A DNA stretch of 64,000 nt from Pseudoduganella flava (GTDB lineage: Bacteria; Pseudomonadota; Gammaproteobacteria; Burkholderiales; Burkholderiaceae_D): positions 1 to 64,000 of the forward strand of contig NZ_VLKW01000016.1 of the NCBI RefSeq assembly GCF_007830495.1, written 5' to 3'. The notes beneath the pieces were generated by a model. The model saw only the letters and a list, made by a program, of their open reading frames with translations. It was not told where the DNA came from and did no database searches. Made by a program: the position numbers and the translations under genes. Each line of letters begins with the position of its first letter. Positions within the stretch are counted from its first letter, which is position 1. Positions 40,962 through 49,431 of this stretch are shown one piece after another.

Positions 40962-42653
40962 ATGTTCAATCTAAAGATCGGCGCTCGTCTCGGGCTGGGG
41001 TTCGGCGCGGTGCTCGCGCTGCTGCTGGTCGTGCTGGCGATCGGCCTGAGCTCGATGGCGCGCATCGGCGCGCGTACGGACGATATCGTGGCGGACAAGA
41101 ACGTCAAGCTGGAAGCGGCCAACACGATGGTCGACAACATCCGCAACGTCACGCTGGCGCTGACGACGATCATCGTCACCCCGAGCACGCCGCAGGTCAA
41201 CGCGGAGCTGGAGAAGGTGGCCGGCTACCGCAAGAATTACGCGGCCGCGAAGGCCAGGCTGGTGAAGCGGCTGACGACCGAGCGCGAGAAAGCGCTGATG
41301 GCGAAGGTCGATGCGCTGCTGGCCGACGGCGCCGCCAAGAACGACAAGCTGATCGCGCTGCGCAAGGATGGCGAGATCCAGGACGGGACGGAATACCTGC
41401 TGAACACGGCGGCCCCCACGCTGACGGGCGTGCTGACCGCGATGGACGAGTTGATCGACTATGAAGCCGAGCAAGCCAATGCGGCGGGCGCGGAAGCCAA
41501 TGCGGTCTATCGCAACGCCCAGCTGCTGATGATCGCACTCGGCATCGCTGCGCTGGCCGTCGGCGCCGCGATCGCGTATTTCGTCACGCGCTCGATCACC
41601 CGCCCCATCGGCGAAGCCGTCGACGTGGCCGAGACGGTGGCCGCGGGCGACCTGGCATCGACCATCGCGACCGATCGCAGCGACGAGACGGGCCGCCTGC
41701 TGAGGGCACTGAAAGGCATGAACGACGCGCTGCTGAACGTCGTCGGCCAGGTGCGCAGCGGCACCGAAGCGATCGGCACGGCGTCGCGCGAGATCGCGGC
41801 GGGGAACATGGACCTGTCGGCGCGCACCGAACAGCAGGCCGGCTCGCTGGAGGAAACCGCCTCGACGATGGAAGAACTGACCAGCACCGTGCGCCAGAAC
41901 GCGGACAACGCGCGCCAGGCCAACCAGCTGGCCCGCAACGCATCCGAAGTAGCCACGCGCGGCGGCGCGATCGTCTCGCAGGTGGTCGACACGATGGGCA
42001 CGATCAATGCCTCGTCGAAGAAGATCGTCGACATCATCGGCGTCATCGACAGCATCGCGTTCCAGACCAATATCCTCGCGCTGAACGCGGCGGTGGAAGC
42101 GGCCCGTGCCGGTGAGCAGGGCCGCGGTTTCGCCGTCGTGGCAACGGAAGTGCGCAACCTGGCGCAGCGCTCGGCCGGAGCGGCCCGCGAAATCAAGGAA
42201 CTGATCACCGCTTCCGTCGCGGACGTCGACCAGGGCTCGCGCCTCGTCAATGAAGCGGGTACGACGATGGGCGACATCGTGCAGAGCATCACGCGCGTGA
42301 CGGACATCATGGGCGAAATCGCTTCCGCGAACCAGGAACAGACGACCGGCATCGAGCAGGTCAACCAGGCCATCACGCAGATGGACGAGGTGACGCAGCA
42401 GAACGCGGCCCTTGTCGAGGAAGCGGCGGCCGCATCGCAAAGCATGCAGGAGCAGGCGGCCCGGCTGGCCGAGGTGGTGGCGTTCTTCCGCACTGGCGAG
42501 ACGGCCGCCGCGGCCGCTGCCGCCGCCGCGCAGCCGGTAGCCGGCAGCAGCGCGGTCGCCCTGGCCCGCCCTGCCGAGCGCAAGCCGGCGGCACCGATTC
42601 GCACCGGCGTGAAAGTGCCGGCCCGCAGTGCCGACGAGTGGGAAGAGTTCTGA
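40962..42653 (+). CDS. methyl-accepting chemotaxis protein
   Basis: This 563-residue chemoreceptor has TM1 at about 13-35, a four-helix-bundle ligand domain (about 40-185), TM2 at about 190-212, HAMP (ITRPIGEAVDVAETVAAGDLAST) and a signalling domain with the invariant hairpin tip IDSIAFQTNILALNAAVEAARAGEQGRGFAVVATEVRNLAQRSAGAAREIK. The last five residues, EWEEF, resemble the NWETF-type tether for CheR/CheB. An Ala-rich linker (about 510-530) precedes it. It lies next to cheB and cheR genes transcribed toward it. Confidence 0.95.
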   Translation: MFNLKIGARLGLGFGAVLALLLVVLAIGLSSMARIGARTDDIVADKNVKLEAANTMVDNIRNVTLALTTIIVTPSTPQVNAELEKVAGYRKNYAAAKARLVKRLTTEREKALMAKVDALLADGAAKNDKLIALRKDGEIQDGTEYLLNTAAPTLTGVLTAMDELIDYEAEQANAAGAEANAVYRNAQLLMIALGIAALAVGAAIAYFVTRSITRPIGEAVDVAETVAAGDLASTIATDRSDETGRLLRALKGMNDALLNVVGQVRSGTEAIGTASREIAAGNMDLSARTEQQAGSLEETASTMEELTSTVRQNADNARQANQLARNASEVATRGGAIVSQVVDTMGTINASSKKIVDIIGVIDSIAFQTNILALNAAVEAARAGEQGRGFAVVATEVRNLAQRSAGAAREIKELITASVADVDQGSRLVNEAGTTMGDIVQSITRVTDIMGEIASANQEQTTGIEQVNQAITQMDEVTQQNAALVEEAAAASQSMQEQAARLAEVVAFFRTGETAAAAAAAAAQPVAGSSAVALARPAERKPAAPIRTGVKVPARSADEWEEF

Positions 42654-42717
42654 GGTAGCGTGGACGGTCAGGCGCCGCCGCGCTTGACGTGCACGCGGGC
42701 CGCGCCGTCCATCGTCG

Positions 42718-43911
42718 TCAGGCCGGCGGTGTGCCCCGCGGCAGTACCAGCGAGAACACGGAACCCTCGCCCGGTTTGCTGGCCACCGTCAGCGTGCCCT
42801 TGTGCGCCTCGGCCAGCTGGCGCGAGATGTACAGGCCCAGGCCAAGGCCGGACGGCACGCCGTTGCCTGCGCCCCGTTCATACGGCAGGAAGATGCGGGC
42901 CTGCATCGCTTCGTCGATGCCTGGGCCCTGGTCGATCACGTCCACACGTGCCTCCGCTTCCGTGGCGACGAGGCGGATGCTGACCGGCTTGCCGCCGCCG
43001 TAGCGCAGCGCGTTCGTCAGCAGGTTGACGATCACCTGCTCGATGCGGAACTCGTCCCACCAGCCGCTCACCGCTTGCGGCGCATCCAGTTCGAACGTGG
43101 TGCCCGCATCCTGCGCCTGGCGCGACAGGTCGCTGGTCAGGCGCCGCAGCATGTCCTGCAGCTCGGTCCAGCCGGGGCGGATCGACAGCACGCCGCTGCG
43201 GATGCGCGACACGTCCAGCATGTCGTCGATCAGCCGGATCATCGCCTGGATCTGGCGCTCGTCGCGCGCCACCATCTTCGTCAGCGCATCTTCACCGAAC
43301 GCTTCCAGGTTGCCGCGATCGAGCTGCATCTTGCGCATCTGCGTTTCGAGGAACAGCGTGTTCAACGGTGTCCTCAATTCGTGTGCGACCATTGACATGA
43401 ACTCGTCGCGCATGCGCAGCGCGTAGCGCAATTCCTCCTGCGCGGCGCGCAGCTCGTTCATCGTGGCCTGTTGCTCTTCCACGCGGCGGCGGATTTCCAT
43501 GCGCTGACAGTGCAGGTCGACGAACACGTTGACCTTGCTGCGCACCGCATCCGGATCGAGCGGCTTGTAGAGGAAGTCGACCGCGCCAGTTTCATAGCCC
43601 TTGAACGCGTAATTGAGTTCCTTGCCGGCGGCGCTGACGAACACGATCGGGATGTGCCGCGTCTTGTCCGTGCCGCGCATCAGCTCGGCCAGCTCGAAGC
43701 CGTCCATGCCGGGCATCTGCACGTCGAGGATCGCCAGCGCGAAGTCGTGCTCGAGCAGCAGGGTCAGTGCTTCCTCGCCGGACATCGCCTGGTACACGGC
43801 CCGGTCGTCGGCGCGGATGATGGCGTTGAGCGCGCGCAGGTTCTCCGCCAGGTCGTCGACGATCAAGAGCTTCGTGGGTTCCTTGTTGGGCTCCTTGGCC
43901 ACGTGGTTCAT
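42718..43911 (-). CDS. receiver-histidine kinase hybrid
   Basis: This 397-residue protein has an N-terminal receiver domain (about 14-130: KLLIVDDLAENLRALNAII, phosphoacceptor Asp in AILDVQMPGMDG, Lys in FLYKPLD). A helical linker leads to HisKA with VAHELRTPLNTLFLE (His near 177) and HATPase (about 285-392, NLLTNALRYGGG, DQGPGIDEAM, GLGLGLYISRQL). There are no membrane segments, so it is a soluble phosphorelay protein. It is the last gene of the minus-strand cheR/cheB group. Confidence 0.92.
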   Translation of the reverse strand: MNHVAKEPNKEPTKLLIVDDLAENLRALNAIIRADDRAVYQAMSGEEALTLLLEHDFALAILDVQMPGMDGFELAELMRGTDKTRHIPIVFVSAAGKELNYAFKGYETGAVDFLYKPLDPDAVRSKVNVFVDLHCQRMEIRRRVEEQQATMNELRAAQEELRYALRMRDEFMSMVAHELRTPLNTLFLETQMRKMQLDRGNLEAFGEDALTKMVARDERQIQAMIRLIDDMLDVSRIRSGVLSIRPGWTELQDMLRRLTSDLSRQAQDAGTTFELDAPQAVSGWWDEFRIEQVIVNLLTNALRYGGGKPVSIRLVATEAEARVDVIDQGPGIDEAMQARIFLPYERGAGNGVPSGLGLGLYISRQLAEAHKGTLTVASKPGEGSVFSLVLPRGTPPA

Positions 43912-43927
43912 TGTGTACTCTCCAACT

Positions 43928-44533
43928 TTATGCGGGCAGCGCCAGCAGCAGCTCGCGGATATCCCGCAGCGGCAGCACGAGGTCGGGCGGCCGCTTCCTG
44001 ATCGCTTCGTTCGGCATCACGGCGACTTGCGCCTCGGCCGGGTCCTGCACCACCGTCAGCCCGCCGGCCGCGCCGATCGCCGCGAGGCCGGCGGCACCAT
44101 CCTGGTTGGCACCCGTCAGCAGGATGCCGGCCAGCCGCGCGCCATACACGTCGGCCGCCGATTCCATCGTGATGTCGATCGCCGGCCGCGCGAAATGCAC
44201 CGGGTCTTCCAGCGACAGCGAGAACACGCCGCCTTCCTCGATCGACAGGTGGTAATCGGCCGGCGCGAAATACAGCGTGCCCGGTTCCAGCTCTCCCTTG
44301 TCCGCCGCCTCCTCGACGCGCAGCGCCATGCGCTGCCGGAACACTTCCACCAGCTGGTTCTGGCGGCCGCGCATCACGTGCAGTACCGTCACGACCGGCA
44401 GCGGATAGTCGGCCCGCAGCGACGGCAGGATGTCCATCAGCGCGTTGACGCCGCCGGCCGACGCGCCGACCACCACCGCCTCGATCCGGTCGACGCGGCG
44501 CGAGTTCAACGCCTGGCGCACCATCTCGTTCAT
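43928..44533 (-). CDS. CheB-type methylesterase without receiver domain
   Basis: This 201-residue protein consists of the CheB esterase domain only. The active-site Ser is in VVVGASAGGVNALMDILPSL, the His in VLHVMRGRQNQL and the Asp in GILLTGANQDGAAGLAAIG. It demethylates or deamidates receptor glutamates. Lacking the receiver, it is not switched by CheA phosphorylation in the usual way. Its ATG overlaps the cheR stop by one base. Confidence 0.9.
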   Translation of the reverse strand: MNEMVRQALNSRRVDRIEAVVVGASAGGVNALMDILPSLRADYPLPVVTVLHVMRGRQNQLVEVFRQRMALRVEEAADKGELEPGTLYFAPADYHLSIEEGGVFSLSLEDPVHFARPAIDITMESAADVYGARLAGILLTGANQDGAAGLAAIGAAGGLTVVQDPAEAQVAVMPNEAIRKRPPDLVLPLRDIRELLLALPA

Positions 44534-45369
44534 CACAGTTTCCTGAACAGCCGCTCGCGCTTGACGATCGGCTCGAACAACGGGCCATAGGCGGAGAAGT
44601 CGATGCTCTCCTTGCTGCCCAGGCCCAGGAAGCCGCGGTGGCACAGGGATTCATGAAACAAGCCGAGCGCCCGCTCCTGCAGCTTCTTCTTAAAGTAAAT
44701 CATCACGTTGCGGCAGCTGATGAACTGCGTTTCCGCGAACACCGCGTCGGTGGCCAGGCTGTGATCCGCGAACGTCACGTTTTCCGCCAGCGAGCGATCG
44801 AACAGCGCCGCGTTGTAGGCCGCCGTGTAGTAATCCGAGAACGCGCGCCGCCCGCCGGCGGCCTGGTAGTTCTCCGTGTACGCCCGCATGTTCTCCAGCG
44901 GGAATACTCCTTTCTTGGCCTTTTCCAGCGACTGGGGATTGATGTCGGTCGCGTAGATGATACTGCGTTCCAGCAGCCCCTCCTCCTTCAGCAGGATCGC
45001 CAGCGAATACACTTCCTCGCCGGTGCTGCAGCCGGCCACCCAGATCTTCAGCGAAGGGTAGGTGGACAGCACGGGCATCACGTGCTCGCGCAGCGCCGCA
45101 TAGTAGGTGGGGTCGCGGAACATCTCCGTGACGGGGATCGTCAGGTATTGCAGCAGCTCGGAAAACGCGCTCGGCTCGTGCAGCACGCGCGACTGCAGCG
45201 TCGAGATCGTGTCACAGCCCATCTCGCGCATCGCATGCAGCACGCGCCGCTTCTGCGACGCGCCGGTGTAGTCGCGGAAGTCGTAGCTGTACTTCAGGTA
45301 GATCGCCTCCATCAGCATGCGCAGCTCGATGTCGGTATCGCTGTGCTGGGGGCGGATCGGCTGCATCAT
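44533..45369 (-). CDS. CheR-type chemoreceptor methyltransferase
   Basis: This 278-residue protein has an N-terminal helical domain (about 15-75, DFRDYTGASQKRRVLHAM). The SAM-binding domain reads IWVAGCSTGEEVYSLAILL, YATDINPQSLEKAKKGVFPLENM and ISCRNVMIYFKKKLQERALGLFHESL. It methylates receptor glutamates, probably of the MCP gene close by, whose C-terminal EWEEF could recruit it. It overlaps the CheB gene and follows the large hybrid kinase closely. Confidence 0.94.
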   Translation of the reverse strand: MMQPIRPQHSDTDIELRMLMEAIYLKYSYDFRDYTGASQKRRVLHAMREMGCDTISTLQSRVLHEPSAFSELLQYLTIPVTEMFRDPTYYAALREHVMPVLSTYPSLKIWVAGCSTGEEVYSLAILLKEEGLLERSIIYATDINPQSLEKAKKGVFPLENMRAYTENYQAAGGRRAFSDYYTAAYNAALFDRSLAENVTFADHSLATDAVFAETQFISCRNVMIYFKKKLQERALGLFHESLCHRGFLGLGSKESIDFSAYGPLFEPIVKRERLFRKL

Positions 45370-45378
45370 GTCGGTTCC

Positions 45379-48300
45379 TCAGATGCGGTCCAGCGCCGGC
45401 ATCCAGACGCGCAGCAGCGAATACAGGCGCGACAGGTCGATCGGCTTGGCCAGGTAGTCGTTGGCGCCGGCCGCCAGGCACTGTTCCTGGTCGTCCTTCA
45501 TCGCCTTGGCCGTGATGGCGATGATCGGCAGGCGGTTGAAGCGCCCGTCGGCGCGGATGCGGCGCGTCGCTTCCAGGCCGTCCATCCCCGGCATCATCAC
45601 GTCCATCAGCACCAGGTCGATGTCGGCCACGGCGTCGAGCTTTTCCAGTGCCTCGAAGCCGTTGCGGCCGATCTCGACGATCGCGCCCTTCTGCTCCAGC
45701 GCCGAAGTCAGCGCGAAGATGTTGCGCACGTCGTCGTCCACCAGCAGGATGCGGCGGCCTTCGAACACCCGGTCGCGCGAGCGCACCGTTTTGAGCATCG
45801 ACTGCCGTTCGGACGACAGCTCGGACTCCACCTTGTGCAGGAACAGCGTGACTTCGTCGAGCAGGCGTTCCGGCGAGCGGGCGCCCTTGATGATGATCGA
45901 GCGCGAGTACTTGTGCAGGTCCGCTTCCTCGGCGCGCGTCAGGTTGCGGCCCGTGTACACGATCACCGGCGGGAACGACGCGATCTCCTCGTGCGACATG
46001 CGCTGCAGCAGCTCGTTGCCCTGCATGTCCGGCAGCTTCAGGTCGATGATCATGCAGTCGAAGATCGTGGTGCGCAGCAGCGCCAGCGCCTCCTCGCCGG
46101 AGGCCACCGCCTCGATCTCGATGTCTTCGTCGGAGATCAGCTGCACCACGCTGTCGCGCTGGCGCGCATCGTCCTCGACCAGCAGGATGCGCTTGATCTT
46201 CTGCGTGAACTTCTGCTCCAGCCGCGCGAACACCTCCATCAGTTCCTCGCGCGTGGTGGGCTTGAGCGCAAAGCCAATCGCGCCCATGTGCAGCGCCGCC
46301 TCGCCCGCGTCCGATGCCGATACCACGTGCACGGGGATGTGGCGGGTCGCCGGATTGTCCTTCAACAGCTGCAGCACGGACAGGCCGGAGCGATCCGGCA
46401 GGCGCACGTCCAGCAGGATCGCGCTGGGCTGGTACTGCTCGGCCATCTGCAGGCCTTCGTCCGCCGCGAACGCGACGAGGCAGCGGTAATCCATCTCGTG
46501 CGCCAGGTCGTACAGGATGCGGGCGAACGCCGGCTCGTCCTCGATCACGAGCACGGTGCGCTCGGGCGGCGGGGCCTTGTCGCGGTCGTCGTCGAACGCG
46601 CGCGTGACGGGGGCCGGGCTGGGTGCGGAGTCCGACGCCGGCGCGGGTGCCGGCGTGAAGCGGGGCAGCGGCGCTGGCGTCGGCGGCACTGCGGCGGTCG
46701 CGGGCGCCGGGGCCGGCGACAGCGCCGAGTCCACCTTGTGCGGCGGCGCCGACCATTGCACCGGCAACGTCAGCGTGAACGTGCTGCCCTGGCCGACGGC
46801 ACTCTCCAGCGTGATCGTGCCGCCCAACAGCGTGGCCAGGTCGCGCGAGATCGACAGGCCGAGGCCCGTGCCGCCGTACTTGCGGCTCGTGCCGCCGTCG
46901 GCCTGCTGGAACGCGCCGAAGATCGCGTCGTGCTGGTCGGCGCGGATGCCGATGCCGGTATCCTGCACGGCGAAGCGCACCTGGCCGTTCGGGTCCGGCT
47001 GCACGCGCAGCGCGACGGCGCCCTTGTCGGTGAACTTCAACGCGTTCGACAGCAGGTTCTTGAGGATCTGCTCGAGGCGCTGGCAATCCGTATAAATCGT
47101 GTCCGGCAGGCCGGGCTCCATGACCAGCATGAAGTCCAGGCCCTTCTGGCGCGCCAGCGGGTCGAACGTGCGCGACAGCCCTTCCATCACCTGCTGCAGG
47201 CGCAGCTCTTCCGGGTTCAGTTCCAGCTTGCCCGCCTCGACCTTCGAGATGTCGAGGATGTCGTTGATCAGGTTTAAGAGGTCGTTGCCGGCCGAGTAGA
47301 TCGTCTGCGCGAAACGCACCTGCTCGTCGTTCAGATTGCCCTGCGCGTTATCGGCCAGCAGCTTGGCGAGGATCAGGGAACTGTTCAGCGGCGTGCGCAG
47401 CTCGTGCGACATATTGGCGAGGAACTGCGACTTGTACTGGCTGGCGCGTTCCAGGTCGCGGGCGCGCTCTTCCAGCAAGGTCTGGGCGTCGTTCAGCGCC
47501 GTGTTCTTCTGGTCCAGCACGACGGCCTGCTCGGCCAGCTGCTCGTTGGTCTGCTCCAGCTCCGCCTTCTGGTTTTCCAGGCTGGCCTGCGATTCCTCCA
47601 GCACGCGCGACTGCTCTTCCAATTCCTCGTTGGCGGTGCGCAGTTCTTCCTGCTGCACCTGCAGTTCCTCGTTCAGCTGCTGCGATTCGACGAGCAGTTC
47701 CTGCATCCGCTGGCGCGCCAGCGTGGCGTCGATCGCCGTGCCGATATTGTCGGCGACGAGGTTCAGGAACTCCGTCTCGCGCTCGCCGACGGGGTGCAGG
47801 AAGCCCAGCTCGACGACGCCGTTGACACGGCCGTCGCTGGCCACCGGCAGCACCAGCACCTGCGTGGGCGTGGCGCTGCCCAGCGCGCTCGACAGCTTGA
47901 GGTAATCCTTCGGCAGGTTCTCCAGGTGGATCAGGCGGCGCATCTGCGCGGCCTGGCCGACGATGCCTTCATCCGGCGCCAGCAAGCGGCCGCGCTCCTC
48001 GTCCTCCGACGAGAAACCGAAGGCGGCGACGCGTTTCAGCAAGCCGTCCGGCTCGCGCACGTACATCGCGCCGACGACGACGTTCAGGTAGCGCGCCAGG
48101 AAATGCAGCAACGCGGTGGACAGCGCCGGCAGCGTCATCTGGCCGATGCCCTGCTCGGCGAGCTGGCTCTGGCCGGAGCGCATCCATGCCTGGCGCTGCA
48201 CGCGCTCGGCATGCACGCCCTGTTCCTTCAGCGCCGAATTGTAGGCTTCGGAAAGCTTCATCAATTCGCTGCGGCCGAACCAGGCAAGCAAGCCGCTGAT

Positions 48301-48888
48301 GATGAGGCTGATCGTGAGGAAGCCGACGACCGTCATGTACGTGACGGTCTTGGCATCGTCGGCGCGGTCCATCCGCAGCCGCTCCTCGGTGCCGATGAAG
48401 GTCTGGAACAGCGAACGGAGTTCGTCGAATTCCACCTTGCCCCGCTGGGCCCGGACGACGGACAGGTAATCGCCGCCTGTCGTGCGCAGCCGGATCATGT
48501 CCTCCGCGGCGCGCTCCCATTGCTGCTGCTGGGTGCGGATATTGCGCAGGCGGTCGATCTGCGTGGGGTTGTCCTTGACCAGCTCGTTCAGCGTGTTCAC
48601 CGCCGTCTCGATCTTCGGCTTGGCCAGCTTGTACGGCGCGAGGAACGACTCCTCGCCGGTCAGCAGGTAGCCGCGCATGCCTGTTTCCATGTCGACGGTC
48701 AGCTTGCGTAATTCCTGCGCATTGCCGATCACGCGCTCGGAGTGCTCGACCATCGTCAGCGCATGCAGCAGGTAGGCGAACACGGCAACGAACACGGCCG
48801 CGCTGACGATGCCGGCGGCCAGCGGCAACGTGATGTTGCGGAACAGAATGCGGCGGAAGCGTTGGTCGTCGATACGGGTGTGGGGCAT
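45379..48888 (-). CDS. large hybrid histidine kinase with CHASE3, GAF and three receivers
   Basis: This 1169-residue protein has TM1 at about 20-42, a CHASE3-type periplasmic part (about 45-185, ETGMRGYLLTGEESFLAPY), TM2 at about 188-205, GAF (about 240-400), a long coiled coil (about 405-480) and HisKA with MSHELRTPLNSSL (His near 494). HATPase (GTGLGLSISRDLATLLGG), an Ala/Pro linker (about 725-770) and receivers near 776, 900 and 1047 follow. The third reads ILLVDDDVRN...MDVMMPGMDG...YLAKPID. It is the first gene of the cheR-cheB-kinase operon and probably its sensory head. Confidence 0.94.
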   Translation of the reverse strand: MPHTRIDDQRFRRILFRNITLPLAAGIVSAAVFVAVFAYLLHALTMVEHSERVIGNAQELRKLTVDMETGMRGYLLTGEESFLAPYKLAKPKIETAVNTLNELVKDNPTQIDRLRNIRTQQQQWERAAEDMIRLRTTGGDYLSVVRAQRGKVEFDELRSLFQTFIGTEERLRMDRADDAKTVTYMTVVGFLTISLIISGLLAWFGRSELMKLSEAYNSALKEQGVHAERVQRQAWMRSGQSQLAEQGIGQMTLPALSTALLHFLARYLNVVVGAMYVREPDGLLKRVAAFGFSSEDEERGRLLAPDEGIVGQAAQMRRLIHLENLPKDYLKLSSALGSATPTQVLVLPVASDGRVNGVVELGFLHPVGERETEFLNLVADNIGTAIDATLARQRMQELLVESQQLNEELQVQQEELRTANEELEEQSRVLEESQASLENQKAELEQTNEQLAEQAVVLDQKNTALNDAQTLLEERARDLERASQYKSQFLANMSHELRTPLNSSLILAKLLADNAQGNLNDEQVRFAQTIYSAGNDLLNLINDILDISKVEAGKLELNPEELRLQQVMEGLSRTFDPLARQKGLDFMLVMEPGLPDTIYTDCQRLEQILKNLLSNALKFTDKGAVALRVQPDPNGQVRFAVQDTGIGIRADQHDAIFGAFQQADGGTSRKYGGTGLGLSISRDLATLLGGTITLESAVGQGSTFTLTLPVQWSAPPHKVDSALSPAPAPATAAVPPTPAPLPRFTPAPAPASDSAPSPAPVTRAFDDDRDKAPPPERTVLVIEDEPAFARILYDLAHEMDYRCLVAFAADEGLQMAEQYQPSAILLDVRLPDRSGLSVLQLLKDNPATRHIPVHVVSASDAGEAALHMGAIGFALKPTTREELMEVFARLEQKFTQKIKRILLVEDDARQRDSVVQLISDEDIEIEAVASGEEALALLRTTIFDCMIIDLKLPDMQGNELLQRMSHEEIASFPPVIVYTGRNLTRAEEADLHKYSRSIIIKGARSPERLLDEVTLFLHKVESELSSERQSMLKTVRSRDRVFEGRRILLVDDDVRNIFALTSALEQKGAIVEIGRNGFEALEKLDAVADIDLVLMDVMMPGMDGLEATRRIRADGRFNRLPIIAITAKAMKDDQEQCLAAGANDYLAKPIDLSRLYSLLRVWMPALDRI

Positions 48889-48960
48889 GGGTGGGCTGGT
48901 CTTGGCGAACAGAACGGAGAAAATGCAAAGTTTATCCGAATTGCAACGATTGCTGTCCGG

Positions 48961-48989
48961 TTGGGCAATCGTGCGCGCATCGCTATAAT
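48961..48989 (+). promoter_or_regulatory. promoter of the small lipoprotein gene
   Basis: TTGGGC (48961-48966), a 17-base spacer and a perfect TATAAT (48984-48989), 31 bases before the lipoprotein start. A sigma-70 type promoter is likely. Confidence 0.65.
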
Positions 48990-49019
48990 CGGTTGCACTA
49001 CCTCATCGACAACACATCC

Positions 49020-49424
49020 ATGCGCAAGCTGATTTTCCTGGCACCGCTGCTGCTGGCAGGCTGCTACAACGATTCCGCCACCTTCTATGCCGACAGCTCG
49101 CAGGAACACACGCTGACCGTGCGCCGCCAGCAGGATTACTTCTGGAGCGACGAGGGCCGCTTCACGCTGCTGGCGACCCGGCTGCCGGACTGCCAGCGCC
49201 GCATCGACCTGGCCGAGCTGCCGCTGGAGGACACGACCGTGGAACTGTACAGCGAGGGCGACAACCACTGGTCGCTGCGCGCCGGCAAGCAAGTGTGGCA
49301 CGTGGAAACCCAATCGTGCGCGCTGGTCGCGCAGGACAGCACCCCGACCGGCACGAAGGTGGGCGACTTCAAGGCGGAGATCGACAAGATGAGTTTTGTC
49401 GAGGCGGGCGACGCCAAGAACTGA
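49020..49424 (+). CDS. small lipoprotein, hypothetical
   Basis: This 134-residue protein has a lipoprotein signal (MRKLIFLAPLLLAGC, Cys15 acylated). The body has DYFWSDEGRFTLLATRLPDCQRRIDLAEL and ends GDFKAEIDKMSFVEAGDAKN, with a Cys pair (DCQ and QSCAL) that could form a disulfide. I do not recognise the family. It stands alone behind its own promoter, divergent from the hybrid kinase and convergent with the thioredoxin-like gene. Confidence 0.75.
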   Translation: MRKLIFLAPLLLAGCYNDSATFYADSSQEHTLTVRRQQDYFWSDEGRFTLLATRLPDCQRRIDLAELPLEDTTVELYSEGDNHWSLRAGKQVWHVETQSCALVAQDSTPTGTKVGDFKAEIDKMSFVEAGDAKN

Positions 49425-49431
49425 GGCGGCG

